This document shows positions 54,873-64,000 of a stretch of 64,000 nucleotides of DNA, one piece after another. The stretch lies in the NCBI RefSeq assembly GCF_008017415.1, contig NZ_VRSV01000001.1, positions 310,001-374,000 on the forward strand, in the 5' to 3' direction. The notes beneath the pieces are model-generated. The model saw nothing but the letters and a program-made list of their open reading frames with translations. It was not told the origin of the DNA and made no database searches. This stretch comes from Microbacterium hatanonis. GTDB taxonomy: Bacteria; Actinomycetota; Actinomycetes; Actinomycetales; Microbacteriaceae. The position numbers were made by a program, and so were the translations under genes. Numbering within the stretch: position 1 is the stretch's first letter; each line of letters opens with the position of its first letter.

Positions 54873-56375
54873 TCAGAGAGACGCCGTCGCTCGCCGCCGC
54901 TGTCGCAGATGCGCCAGGAGGGCGATTCCGAGCAGCAGGGCGGCGCCACCGGCTCCGGCGATGCGCGGAGTGAGACCGTCGCTTCCTGTCGCGGCCAGCG
55001 TGCGCGAGGGCTCCACGGGCGGCTGCGCCACCGGGGGCTTCTCGGGCGTCGGCTGCTCTGGCGGGGGAGGAGCCGTGACGGTCACCATCTGCGTGGCGAC
55101 ACCGAAGTTCTCCGTCCACGAGAACCCGGGGCGCAGGTGCGGGGCGGTCGCGGGATCCTGCTCGGCCGAGTCGATCCGCCAGACGGCCGTATAGACGCCC
55201 GGGCCGGGCAGCTCCCACTCGGAGGTGACGCGGTAGACCCCGGGCCCGGTCGCCGGATCGCTCTCCAGCGCGAGATCGCCGACGTGTTCCGCGTCTGCGG
55301 GGACGGCCTCGGTCTCGGGCAGGACGGCCTCGGTGCGGTAGACCTGAGCGGTGGCGCGGAGCACCACGAACGTACCGTCGGCCGCGCGCGGCCACGCACC
55401 CTCGATGGGTGAAAGCGTCACGTCGTCCACGAAGGGACCGCCCTCGATCTCCGGCTCGGCGACCCGGGTGGTCAGACCGGGGGTGAAGACGACCGGGCGG
55501 GGCGCAGCGTCCGTCGCCTCGGCGGTGAACTCGATGTGGCCCCCGGGTCCCGCCGTGTCTTGACCGCCGGGAGTCGTGAAGTGGCGGACGGCCGGGGCGA
55601 ACCCCGCCGATCCGTGTGCCCTCGCGTGAACGCTGAAGGGTGCGCCGTCGTCGGTCGGCGGAGTCGCGACGATGGCGTACGCGGTGCCGGGGGCGGCGTC
55701 GGCGCGCTCGGGCGAGCCCGTGTCGGCGAACACGGCGTGGGTGAGGGTGATGGTTCCCGCCGCGGAGGCATCGAGCTGCACGGTGCCTCGCCGCGGATCG
55801 GCGGTGTCGGTCGTCAGCGTGAGGCTCGCCGAGCTCGACGGCACGGTCACGGCCATCCCCTCGGCGTAGTAGGCCTCGGCGAGCGACCCCACGCCGGCGC
55901 TGTGCTCGGGGGCGAGCTTCGAGAAGGTCCAGTGCACCGCCTCGGCCAGCGAGTCGCCGCGATACCCCCACGCGTGAAGGGTGGCCTCTCGATTCGCGAT
56001 CGACTTGACCGCCCAGCCGACGGCGGCCGACTGCACCGGGTCGGCCGTTTGCCCGTACTTCGTCACGAGGAGGTTGATCCCCGCGAGCTGATGGGGCGAG
56101 AGACCCGCCGCCGAGCCACTGCGACCGTGGTCGACCGAGCCGCCGGTCGGCAGGGGAAGCCCCGGGATGATGCAGTAGGTGTGGACCCCGCCGACGAGCA
56201 TCGAGCCGTGCCAGCCGTGGGCCGACAACGGTGCCCAGGTGCCGAAGCCCGACCCCTGGTCGGCCGCACGAGCGGGAGGCGCTGTCCACAGCGAGCCCAG
56301 GAGGACGAGCACCAGGCACAGGACGAGCGCCGCGGGGGCGCGAAGACGGAGGAGGGGGACGGGCACGGTGGGCAT
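54873..56375 (-). CDS. LAXTG-anchored surface protein with thioester-like domain
   Basis: 500 residues, ATG 56375 with AAAGGA upstream. Signal peptide (about 1-38, ending ARAAD), then a domain with Cys68 in GVHTYCIIPG and Gln115 in DPVQSAAVGWAV, positioned as in bacterial thioester adhesion domains; about 280 residues of Ig-like strands; a Pro-rich linker; LAATG at 460-464, membrane segment and RQRRR tail. LAxTG is preferred by class E sortases, so it should be wall-linked. If the internal Cys-Gln thioester forms, it could bind covalently to a host or surface amine; that part is inference. Confidence 0.7.
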   Translation of the reverse strand: MPTVPVPLLRLRAPAALVLCLVLVLLGSLWTAPPARAADQGSGFGTWAPLSAHGWHGSMLVGGVHTYCIIPGLPLPTGGSVDHGRSGSAAGLSPHQLAGINLLVTKYGQTADPVQSAAVGWAVKSIANREATLHAWGYRGDSLAEAVHWTFSKLAPEHSAGVGSLAEAYYAEGMAVTVPSSSASLTLTTDTADPRRGTVQLDASAAGTITLTHAVFADTGSPERADAAPGTAYAIVATPPTDDGAPFSVHARAHGSAGFAPAVRHFTTPGGQDTAGPGGHIEFTAEATDAAPRPVVFTPGLTTRVAEPEIEGGPFVDDVTLSPIEGAWPRAADGTFVVLRATAQVYRTEAVLPETEAVPADAEHVGDLALESDPATGPGVYRVTSEWELPGPGVYTAVWRIDSAEQDPATAPHLRPGFSWTENFGVATQMVTVTAPPPPEQPTPEKPPVAQPPVEPSRTLAATGSDGLTPRIAGAGGAALLLGIALLAHLRQRRRATASL

Positions 56376-56490
56376 CGCAGCATCCTTTCGACGAGGTGTT
56401 CGTCGATCGTGCGATGCGAGCGGATGCTGCGGGCCTTGCCGGAACGCGGATGTGGACAACCCGCACGAAACCCCGCTTGGGGAGGAGAGG

Positions 56491-57414
56491 TCAGCGCGGG
56501 AGGAGGGTGAGCAGTGTGACCTCGGGGCGGCAGGCGAAGCGCACCGGGGCGTAGATCGAGTGGCCGAGTCCGGCGCTGACGTTCAGCGGCGCGGTGCGTC
56601 CGTCGTGCGTCCACTCGCTCAGACCGCGGGCCTGGTCGAGCGGGATGTCGCAGTTCGCGACGAGCGCGTCACGGCTGCCGGGGATGCGCACCTGTCCGCC
56701 GTGCGTGTGGCCGGCGAAGATGACGTCGGCCCCGAGGTCCACGTATTCGTCGAGCACACGGCGGTAGGGGGCGTGGGTGACACCGAGGGTGAGGTCGGCC
56801 TCGCCGAGCTCGCCGATCGCCTCGGGGAGCACCTCCAGGTCGTCCCAGTCGCGATGGGCGTCGTTGACGCCGAAGGCGTTGATGCGCACACCACGCACCT
56901 CGAGCGACGTCGCCGCGTTGTCGATGAGCGTCCAGCCGAGGTCGTCGGTCAGGTAGCCGTCGAGGGCGTCGACGTCCATCTCCTCGATCTCGGGGTTCCG
57001 CTGCGACGGACCGGTGAAGTAGCGCAGCGGATTACGGAACGACGGACCCTGGAAGTCGTTCGACCCGTGCACGAACAGTCCCGGCACGCCCGTGAACGGC
57101 TCGAAGGCGTCGCGAAGGCCGCTCAGGCCGTCGCGGTGTCCGATGTTGTCGCCGGTGTTGACGATCAGGTCGGGCTCGAGTCGAGCGAGGCCCGCGATCC
57201 ACTCCTGCTTGTGGTGCTGCCACGGCGCCATGTGGGCGTCGGAGATGTGGAGGATGCGGAGGGCATCGGCGTCACGCGGCAGCACCCGCAGGGCGTGATA
57301 CCGCACGGTGAAGAGATAGCGCTCGATCCCCATGCCCCATGTCGCCGCGCCCGCACCGACCGCCCCCACCGCCGCGACGGCGGTGAGGGCGGCCTTGGCC
57401 GCAGGTGTTGCCAC
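56491..57414 (-). CDS. Membrane-anchored calcineurin-like metallophosphoesterase
   Basis: 307 residues, GTG 57414 directly after the PBP stop. One N-terminal membrane segment; metal motifs LHISDAHMAPWQ, NTGDNIG, GSNDFQG (GNHD variant in which His is Phe/Asp), THAPY and AGHTHGGQVRIP. This YkuE-like type acts at the cell surface on lipid or wall phosphoesters. GSND instead of GNHD is common in the family. Co-transcribed with the penicillin-binding protein. Confidence 0.88.
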   Translation of the reverse strand: MATPAAKAALTAVAAVGAVGAGAATWGMGIERYLFTVRYHALRVLPRDADALRILHISDAHMAPWQHHKQEWIAGLARLEPDLIVNTGDNIGHRDGLSGLRDAFEPFTGVPGLFVHGSNDFQGPSFRNPLRYFTGPSQRNPEIEEMDVDALDGYLTDDLGWTLIDNAATSLEVRGVRINAFGVNDAHRDWDDLEVLPEAIGELGEADLTLGVTHAPYRRVLDEYVDLGADVIFAGHTHGGQVRIPGSRDALVANCDIPLDQARGLSEWTHDGRTAPLNVSAGLGHSIYAPVRFACRPEVTLLTLLPR

Positions 57415-60006
57415 TCAGCAGGCCTTCGCGGTGTACGCGATGGCGATGGCAGTGCTGCGCGAGGCGACGCTCCCGGCACCCGGGTTCGTGCCCGAGACGA
57501 GACCGGCGTCGGGAGCAGCAGGATCGACCGTGCAGCTGCCGGACAGCTGGGTGAAGCCGGCGGCCTGCAGGGTCGCGACCGCCTGGGCGGGCGCGGAGCC
57601 CGCGACCGAGGGAATCGTCGTCGCCTGGCCGTTGCTGGGGCTGATCGTGATGCTCGCACCGGATGCTGCGCGGTTCGCACTCTGACCGGCGACGATGTTC
57701 GTCGGCTGATCGGAGTCGATGGGATCGCCCACCTGCACCGAGAAGCCCGCCGCTTCGAGAGTCGACTGCGCCTGGTCGATGGTCTGGCCGACCACGTTCG
57801 GCACGTCGCGCAGCACCTGGCGCACCAGGTTGTTGTCGGGCCGCGGGAACGCGTCTCCGCCGTACGCCGCGTTGGCGGCTCTCTGGACGTCCTGTGCGAT
57901 GTAGTAGCGGATGTTCTGCAGGCCGATGCCGCGGTAGCTGTTCTTGAAGACGTCGAGCGTGCCGTTCGCGTTACCGGCCCAGACGGCCGTCGCGACCTTC
58001 GAGCTCGACTCCACCATCCAGGTCTGCCACTCCTGGTGGGTTCCCGTCTTTCCGATCAGCGCGGTGCCGTCGCCGGTGTTCGCTCGCGCGCCGGTGCCGC
58101 CGCCCGTCATGACGCCCTGCAGGGCGTATGCGGCGGTCGCGGCGACCTCGGGGCTGATGACCTGCTCGCAGGTGGTCTCCGGGATGGGGAGCTCTTCGCC
58201 CTTGGAGTTCGTGACGCGGTCGATGACCTTCGGCTGGCAGTAGACGCCGTTGTTGGCCACCGTGCCGTAGGCGCCGGCCATCGCCATGGGCGAGACGGCG
58301 CTGGGGCCGATGATCTGCGTCGGGTACTCGACCTCGATGGGCTCGCCGTTGCTGCCCATGACGCCCATCCGGGCCGCGACCTTGCCGATGTCGCACAGGT
58401 CGAGCTGCGACGCCATGGCGACGTAGCCGGAGTTCAGCGACTGAGCGGTGAAGCTCATCGGCGTGCCGTAGCCGCCGCCACCGCCACCGAAGTTGCCCGG
58501 CTTCCAGGTGTTGCCCACGATGTTGCCGGTGCAGCTGTTGGTGAAGCGGCTGATCGGCACGTCTCGACCGTTGACCGACTCGTTGACGGAGTGGCCCTTC
58601 TCGAGCCAGTCGATCAGGGTGAAGAGCTTGAACGTCGAGCCGGCCGAGAACCCGTCGGACCCGCCGTTCTTCTGCGTTCCGGCGTAGACGATCGACGAGT
58701 ACGCCGGGTCGCTCGCGGCCAGATTGCTGTCCTCGGTGAACTTCGTGTTCTGGGCGATCGCCAGCACCCGACCGGTCGTGGCCTCGACGCTGACCGATGT
58801 CGAACCGTAGCTCGTGCCGGGCACCGACTCGGGGGCGTACTCGGCCATGGCGTCCTGCGCCGCGCTCTGCACGCGCCAGTCGAGCGTCGTGTAGATGTTC
58901 AGGCCGCCCTGCTTCAGGGCGCGCTCGCGATCTGCCGACTCGGCGCCGAACGCCGGGTCGTTGCGCACGACCGAGACGACGTACTGGCAGAAGTAGGCGG
59001 TGGCTCCGGTCGCCGCGCACCCGGTCTGGGCGGGGGTGATGGCCGGAGTGATCGGTTCGGCGACGGCGGCGTCGTGCTGCTCCTGCGTGATCTTGCCGTC
59101 TTCGAGCATGCGTCCGAGCACATAGGTCTGTCGGGTCTTCGTCTGCGCGTACCCGTTCGCGGCGCCGTTCGACTCGTTGTTGGGCTGATCGATGCGGTAC
59201 GTGTTCGGGTTCTGCACGATGCCGGCCAGCGTGGCCGCCTGGCCGACGCTCAGGTCGGCGGCCGACACGTTGAAGTAATAGCGGGCGGCGGCGTCGATGC
59301 CGTAGGTCGTGCCACCGAAGTTGGCGATGTTCAGGTAGCCGAGCAGGATCTCGTCCTTCGAGTACTCCTTCTCGAGCTGGATGGCGTAGCGCATCTCCTG
59401 CAGCTTGCGCTCGTAGCCGTCGACTCCCGACGCCTGGGTCGCCTCGAGCCAGCAGCTCTGAAGCGCTTCGTCGCGGGTCTTCACCGTGGTCACGGTGCCG
59501 TCGTCGGCGGTCACCGTCTCGGCCTGCGCGTCGCGCTCGCAGCGCTGGATCAGCACGTTCTTCACGTACTGCTGGCTGATCGACGATCCGCCCTGCGTCG
59601 CGCCGCCCTGAGCATTGCTCAGGAGGGCGCGGGTGGTGCCGATGAGGTCGACCCCGCCGTGCTGGTAGTAGCGCGGGTCTTCACTGGAGAGGATCGCGTC
59701 GTAGGCGACGGGGTTGATCTCGTCGAACGCCACGGGGGAGCGGTTCTGGTCGTAGAACGACGTCAGTTCCACCCAGCCGGCATCGCCCCCGTTCGTGTAG
59801 ATCGTGGTCGGCAGCATGAGCTCGTCGATCTCGAGGTAGCTCGGCATGTTGTCGAAGATCTTGATCGCGCTGGAGGCGGCGGCGCCTGAGACGGCGATGG
59901 CCGGGGTCACGGTGGCGGTGATGAGCACACCCGCGACGACGCTGAGGCCCACGAGTCCGAGAAGACCCCCGAGCGCGCCAGTAGGCGTCCGTTTCTTGTC
60001 AGGCAT
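57415..60006 (-). CDS. Bifunctional class A penicillin-binding protein with PASTA domains
   Basis: 863 residues, ATG 60006. Cytoplasmic start, one membrane anchor, GT51 glycosyltransferase (Glu109 in LSSEDPRYYQHGG), transpeptidase with Ser457-x-x-Lys460 (GSTFK), SLN and GKTGTHQ, then two C-terminal PASTA-like repeats (VVGQTIDQAQSTLEAAGF; VAGSAPAQAVATLQAAGF). It polymerises and crosslinks peptidoglycan. PASTA domains make it a plausible partner of a PASTA kinase such as that at 23923. Upstream of the phosphoesterase, same strand. Confidence 0.95.
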   Translation of the reverse strand: MPDKKRTPTGALGGLLGLVGLSVVAGVLITATVTPAIAVSGAAASSAIKIFDNMPSYLEIDELMLPTTIYTNGGDAGWVELTSFYDQNRSPVAFDEINPVAYDAILSSEDPRYYQHGGVDLIGTTRALLSNAQGGATQGGSSISQQYVKNVLIQRCERDAQAETVTADDGTVTTVKTRDEALQSCWLEATQASGVDGYERKLQEMRYAIQLEKEYSKDEILLGYLNIANFGGTTYGIDAAARYYFNVSAADLSVGQAATLAGIVQNPNTYRIDQPNNESNGAANGYAQTKTRQTYVLGRMLEDGKITQEQHDAAVAEPITPAITPAQTGCAATGATAYFCQYVVSVVRNDPAFGAESADRERALKQGGLNIYTTLDWRVQSAAQDAMAEYAPESVPGTSYGSTSVSVEATTGRVLAIAQNTKFTEDSNLAASDPAYSSIVYAGTQKNGGSDGFSAGSTFKLFTLIDWLEKGHSVNESVNGRDVPISRFTNSCTGNIVGNTWKPGNFGGGGGGYGTPMSFTAQSLNSGYVAMASQLDLCDIGKVAARMGVMGSNGEPIEVEYPTQIIGPSAVSPMAMAGAYGTVANNGVYCQPKVIDRVTNSKGEELPIPETTCEQVISPEVAATAAYALQGVMTGGGTGARANTGDGTALIGKTGTHQEWQTWMVESSSKVATAVWAGNANGTLDVFKNSYRGIGLQNIRYYIAQDVQRAANAAYGGDAFPRPDNNLVRQVLRDVPNVVGQTIDQAQSTLEAAGFSVQVGDPIDSDQPTNIVAGQSANRAASGASITISPSNGQATTIPSVAGSAPAQAVATLQAAGFTQLSGSCTVDPAAPDAGLVSGTNPGAGSVASRSTAIAIAYTAKAC

Positions 60007-60106
60007 AGGCTTGATGGTAAGGGAGAACCCTGGGCGATGGCTCGACAGCCCCGCCGTTTCCGTAGGCCGCGATTCCCGCGCCGACCTCGACGATTCCGGA
60101 GCCGCG

Positions 60107-60325
60107 ATGACCACGTGGGAGTACCTCACCACACCCCTTCTCATCCACAACACCGCCGCCATCCTCAACAACTGGGGTAAGCAGGGCTGGGAGCTCGTGC
60201 AGGTGGTGACCGGTCCGGAGGGCGGGCTCGTCGCCTACTTCAAGCGTCCGACGGGCGCCGGCTCCGCCAATGCGGGGCTGGATGCTGCGGCCACCGCCGC
60301 CCAGCAGTTCGGGGAGTCGTCATGA
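60107..60325 (+). CDS. Small DUF4177-like protein
   Basis: 72 residues. WEYLTTPLLIHNTAAILNNWGKQGWELVQVV is the DUF4177 pattern (Tyr, then NxxGxxGWELV). Function unknown. The ATG at 60107 was selected over upstream starts that enter the PBP promoter region. Stop overlaps ridA by ATGA. Confidence 0.75.
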   Translation: MTTWEYLTTPLLIHNTAAILNNWGKQGWELVQVVTGPEGGLVAYFKRPTGAGSANAGLDAAATAAQQFGESS

Positions 60326-60789
60326 CCGCGTCCGCCATGCTGGCAGAGCTCGGCATCGAGCTTCCGAGCGTCCCGCAGCCCGCCGGCGCCTACATCCCGG
60401 CGAAGGTCTCCGGCGACCTCGTCTTCACCGCGGGGCAGCTCCCGCTCGTCTCGGGCGTGCTCCCGGCGACGGGCAAGGTCGGCGAAGGCCGTGACCTCGT
60501 CGACCCCGCCGACGCATACCAGTACGCCCGGCTCTGCGCGCTCAACGCGATCGCCGCGGCGGCGGCGGCTGTCGGCGACGTCGACCGCATCACCGGCGTG
60601 CTGAAGGTGACCGGTTTCGTCGCGTCCGTTCCGGCCTTCACCGGCCAGCCCGGCGTCATCAACGGTGCGAGCGAACTGCTCGGCCACGTGTTCGGAGATG
60701 CCGGGCGTCACGCCCGGTCCGCCGTCGGCGTGCCGGTGCTCCCGCTCGACAGCCCCGTCGAGGTCGAGGTCATCTTCACGCTCGCCTGA
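60322..60789 (+). CDS. RidA family protein
   Basis: 155 residues; YIPAKVSGDLVFTAGQLPLVSG and VDRITGVLKVTGFVASVPAF with GHARSAVGVPVLPLDSPVEVEV-type ending match the YjgF/YER057c/UK114 family. RidA enzymes hydrolyse reactive enamines/imines from amino acid metabolism; the Arg that binds the carboxylate is seen in HARSAVG. Co-translated with the DUF4177-like gene. Confidence 0.92.
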   Translation: MTASAMLAELGIELPSVPQPAGAYIPAKVSGDLVFTAGQLPLVSGVLPATGKVGEGRDLVDPADAYQYARLCALNAIAAAAAAVGDVDRITGVLKVTGFVASVPAFTGQPGVINGASELLGHVFGDAGRHARSAVGVPVLPLDSPVEVEVIFTLA

Positions 60790-60875
60790 GCCGCAGCATC
60801 CGTTCCAGGCGCTTCGACAGGCTCAGCGCCCGGGGTGGGTGCGGGCGACCGGCGTGGGCGGGGCCGCGCCGTCCG

Positions 60876-62843
<1,968 letters not shown>

Positions 62844-63008
62844 CGGGGCGCGCTCCCTTGCGTGGTGGATGGGAGGGCGGATGCTGCGCATCGCCCGCCG
62901 GACAGGCTCAATCTAGCCACGCCTCGGAGGGGCGACTACCTCCGATAGTTGGTCGGCGCCTCGCGCGCGTCGATCACGTTCATCTCTGATTGGGCATAGG
63001 ATCGATGG

Positions 63009-63110
63009 CAGCCGAACTTCGATTCTGGCATTCGCGGCGCGCGCACCCCCCCAATCGTGCGTGCTGCGTGGCGGCACCTCATACCCCCCTATGAGGTGCC
63101 GCCTTCTCTT
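63009..63110 (+). ncRNA. 6C RNA (two C-loop hairpins)
   Basis: Hairpin 1 is GCGCGCAC-CCCCCCAATC-GTGCGTGC (63039-63064), with six C in the loop. Hairpin 2 is GGCGGCACCTCATA / TATGAGGTGCCGCC around CCCCCC (63070-63103), followed by TTCTCTTT as a terminator. Two neighbouring hairpins each with a six-C loop define the actinobacterial 6C RNA class, known to lie near chromosome-partitioning and pilus-assembly genes, as here beside the Tad ATPase. A -10 TAGGAT is at 62997-63002. In mycobacteria the 6C sRNA acts by base pairing of its C-loops with G-rich targets. The remainder of this 365-bp gap holds no gene. Confidence 0.85.
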
Positions 63111-63208
63111 TGTCCCGGCGCTCCTCCCCAGTGCCGCGGGGTGGCGTGTTCTCCACCGCGACCCTCGATAGTCTGCGATGAGCGGATGCTTCTTCCTACG
63201 GTCGACGG

Positions 63209-64000
63209 ATGGTCGTCCCCTTCGTCGTCACCCCGCGTCCGCACCATCCGCGCGCCGGATCGAGCGAGCCCGTCTCGCTCGTACCCGTCGTCGTCCCCGC
63301 TCTCCGTGACGAGATCGCGCCGATCGACGAGGGCCTCGTCTCGCGGCATCCGCTGCTCCAGTCGTTCGGGCGCTACCTCGACGATCCCGACGTGACCGAC
63401 CTGTTCGTCAACGGCGACGCCGGTCTCTTCGTCGACCGCGGTGACGGGCCCCGGCGCGTCCGGGAGTGGCACGCGGGCGAGAACGACGTGCGTGACCTCG
63501 CTGTCGCGCTGATCGGCCTCGGCGGGCGCCATATCGACGACGCGACGCCGTGCGTCGACGTGCGTCTCGGCCGAGGACTGCGGGTGCATGCGGTGCTCGC
63601 GCCGATCGCGCACCGCGGCACCTCGATCTCGATCCGCGTGCCGAGGATCACGTTGCCCGACCTCGACGACCTCGCCCGTGGCGGCATGGTCGACGCGGCC
63701 GGCGCGACAGCGCTCGATCGGCTCGTAGCCGAGCGGACGAACGTTCTCGTCACCGGCGCGGGCGGGGCGGGCAAGACCACGCTCCTGTCGGCACTGCTGT
63801 CGCGTGCGCCCGAGACCGACCGCATCGTCACGATCGAAGACGTCGCCGAGCTGCGGCTGCGCCACCCCCACCACGTTGCCCTCGAGGCGCGCCAGCCGAA
63901 CCTCGAGGGGGCCGGCGGCGTCGATCTGGCGCGACTCGTGCGCGAAGCTCTGCGCATGCGCCCCGACAGGCTGGTGGTCGGCGAGTGTCGCGGCGCCGAG
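63209..64000 (+). CDS. Tad pilus/secretion ATPase CpaF-TadA, 3' end outside window
   Basis: 264 residues to the window edge, ATG 63209. N-terminal region (YLDDPDVTDLFVNGDAGLFVDRGDG), then Walker A GAGGAGKTTLLSALL, Asp box TIEDVAELRLRHPHHVALEAR and the start of the Walker B/His-box area (RMRPDRLVVGECRGAE). It powers assembly of Flp-type pili through the Tad system. No ssd (septum-site/partition-like ATPase) gene precedes it inside the window, in contrast with mycobacterial tad loci. Confidence 0.93.
   Translation, partial: MVVPFVVTPRPHHPRAGSSEPVSLVPVVVPALRDEIAPIDEGLVSRHPLLQSFGRYLDDPDVTDLFVNGDAGLFVDRGDGPRRVREWHAGENDVRDLAVALIGLGGRHIDDATPCVDVRLGRGLRVHAVLAPIAHRGTSISIRVPRITLPDLDDLARGGMVDAAGATALDRLVAERTNVLVTGAGGAGKTTLLSALLSRAPETDRIVTIEDVAELRLRHPHHVALEARQPNLEGAGGVDLARLVREALRMRPDRLVVGECRGAE

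Noticed and set aside
56179..59889. A 1236-codon open frame on the plus strand.
   Set aside because: It lies antisense to the LAATG protein, the phosphoesterase and the PBP, all with strong motifs; no domain is visible in it.

Overview
The window is high-G+C DNA with GTG/ATG starts, dense ATGA/GTGA stop-start overlaps, actinobacterial housekeeping order (SRP RNA, dnaX-recR, lysC, asd), sortase-type surface anchors, a class of pst genes with Streptomyces-like PHO boxes, and a 6C RNA beside a Tad pilus ATPase. Together these point to an actinobacterium, most likely Microbacteriaceae (Microbacterium-like). That assignment is inference from gene content and style; no alignment was run.

Layout. 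0-3.4 kb: four regulators (TetR fragment, XRE/MmyB, an MmyB-like ligand domain without its HTH, GlxA-type AraC) and a 66-residue protein. 3.6-3.8 kb: palindromic repeat, terminator and tRNA-Ser. 3.8-8.4 kb: a tightly overlapped minus-strand moxR-DUF58-tgpA operon. 8.5 kb: SRP RNA. 8.6-10.4 kb: Nudix hydrolase and DUF1266-like membrane protein. 10.5-17.3 kb: pta-ackA, a beta-phosphoglucomutase-like HAD and a GH65 phosphorylase, a carbon/acetate module. 17.4-18.9 kb: LPATG-anchored ice-binding-like protein with a long Thr-Pro stalk. 18.9-22.7 kb: dnaX, recR and an EamA exporter.

22.7-39.0 kb is the most unusual part: a phosphate-uptake locus (PASTA kinase, a 59-residue ORF, pstC, pstA, membrane-anchored pstS, two further PstS-like secreted proteins, a WxL-like protein, a DUF916 protein, a related membrane protein, a sortase-fold protein without catalytic residues, and pstB). 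Two 11+11 nt direct repeats resembling PHO boxes sit before the second and third blocks. I read this as a phosphate-starvation-controlled cell-surface assembly built around Pst.

39.0-41.9 kb: thrE exporter and lysC with a nested beta-subunit start. 42.0-48.3 kb: a five-gene minus-strand peptide ABC transporter/amidohydrolase operon that separates lysC from asd and is bracketed by two copies of a 76-bp palindromic repeat. 48.7-53.8 kb: asd, mqo, tdk, galE and a GntR regulator. 53.8-60.8 kb: HAD phosphatase, tRNA-Pro, an LAATG-anchored surface protein, a metallophosphoesterase, a bifunctional penicillin-binding protein with PASTA domains, a DUF4177-like protein and RidA. 60.9-64.0 kb: acs, 6C RNA and the 5' part of a Tad/CpaF secretion ATPase.

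Functional links: Pta/AckA and Acs interconvert acetate and acetyl-CoA; LysC and Asd make the aspartate-semialdehyde precursor of lysine, threonine, methionine and diaminopimelate, with ThrE exporting Thr/Ser; the PASTA kinase and PASTA PBP connect wall status with signalling.
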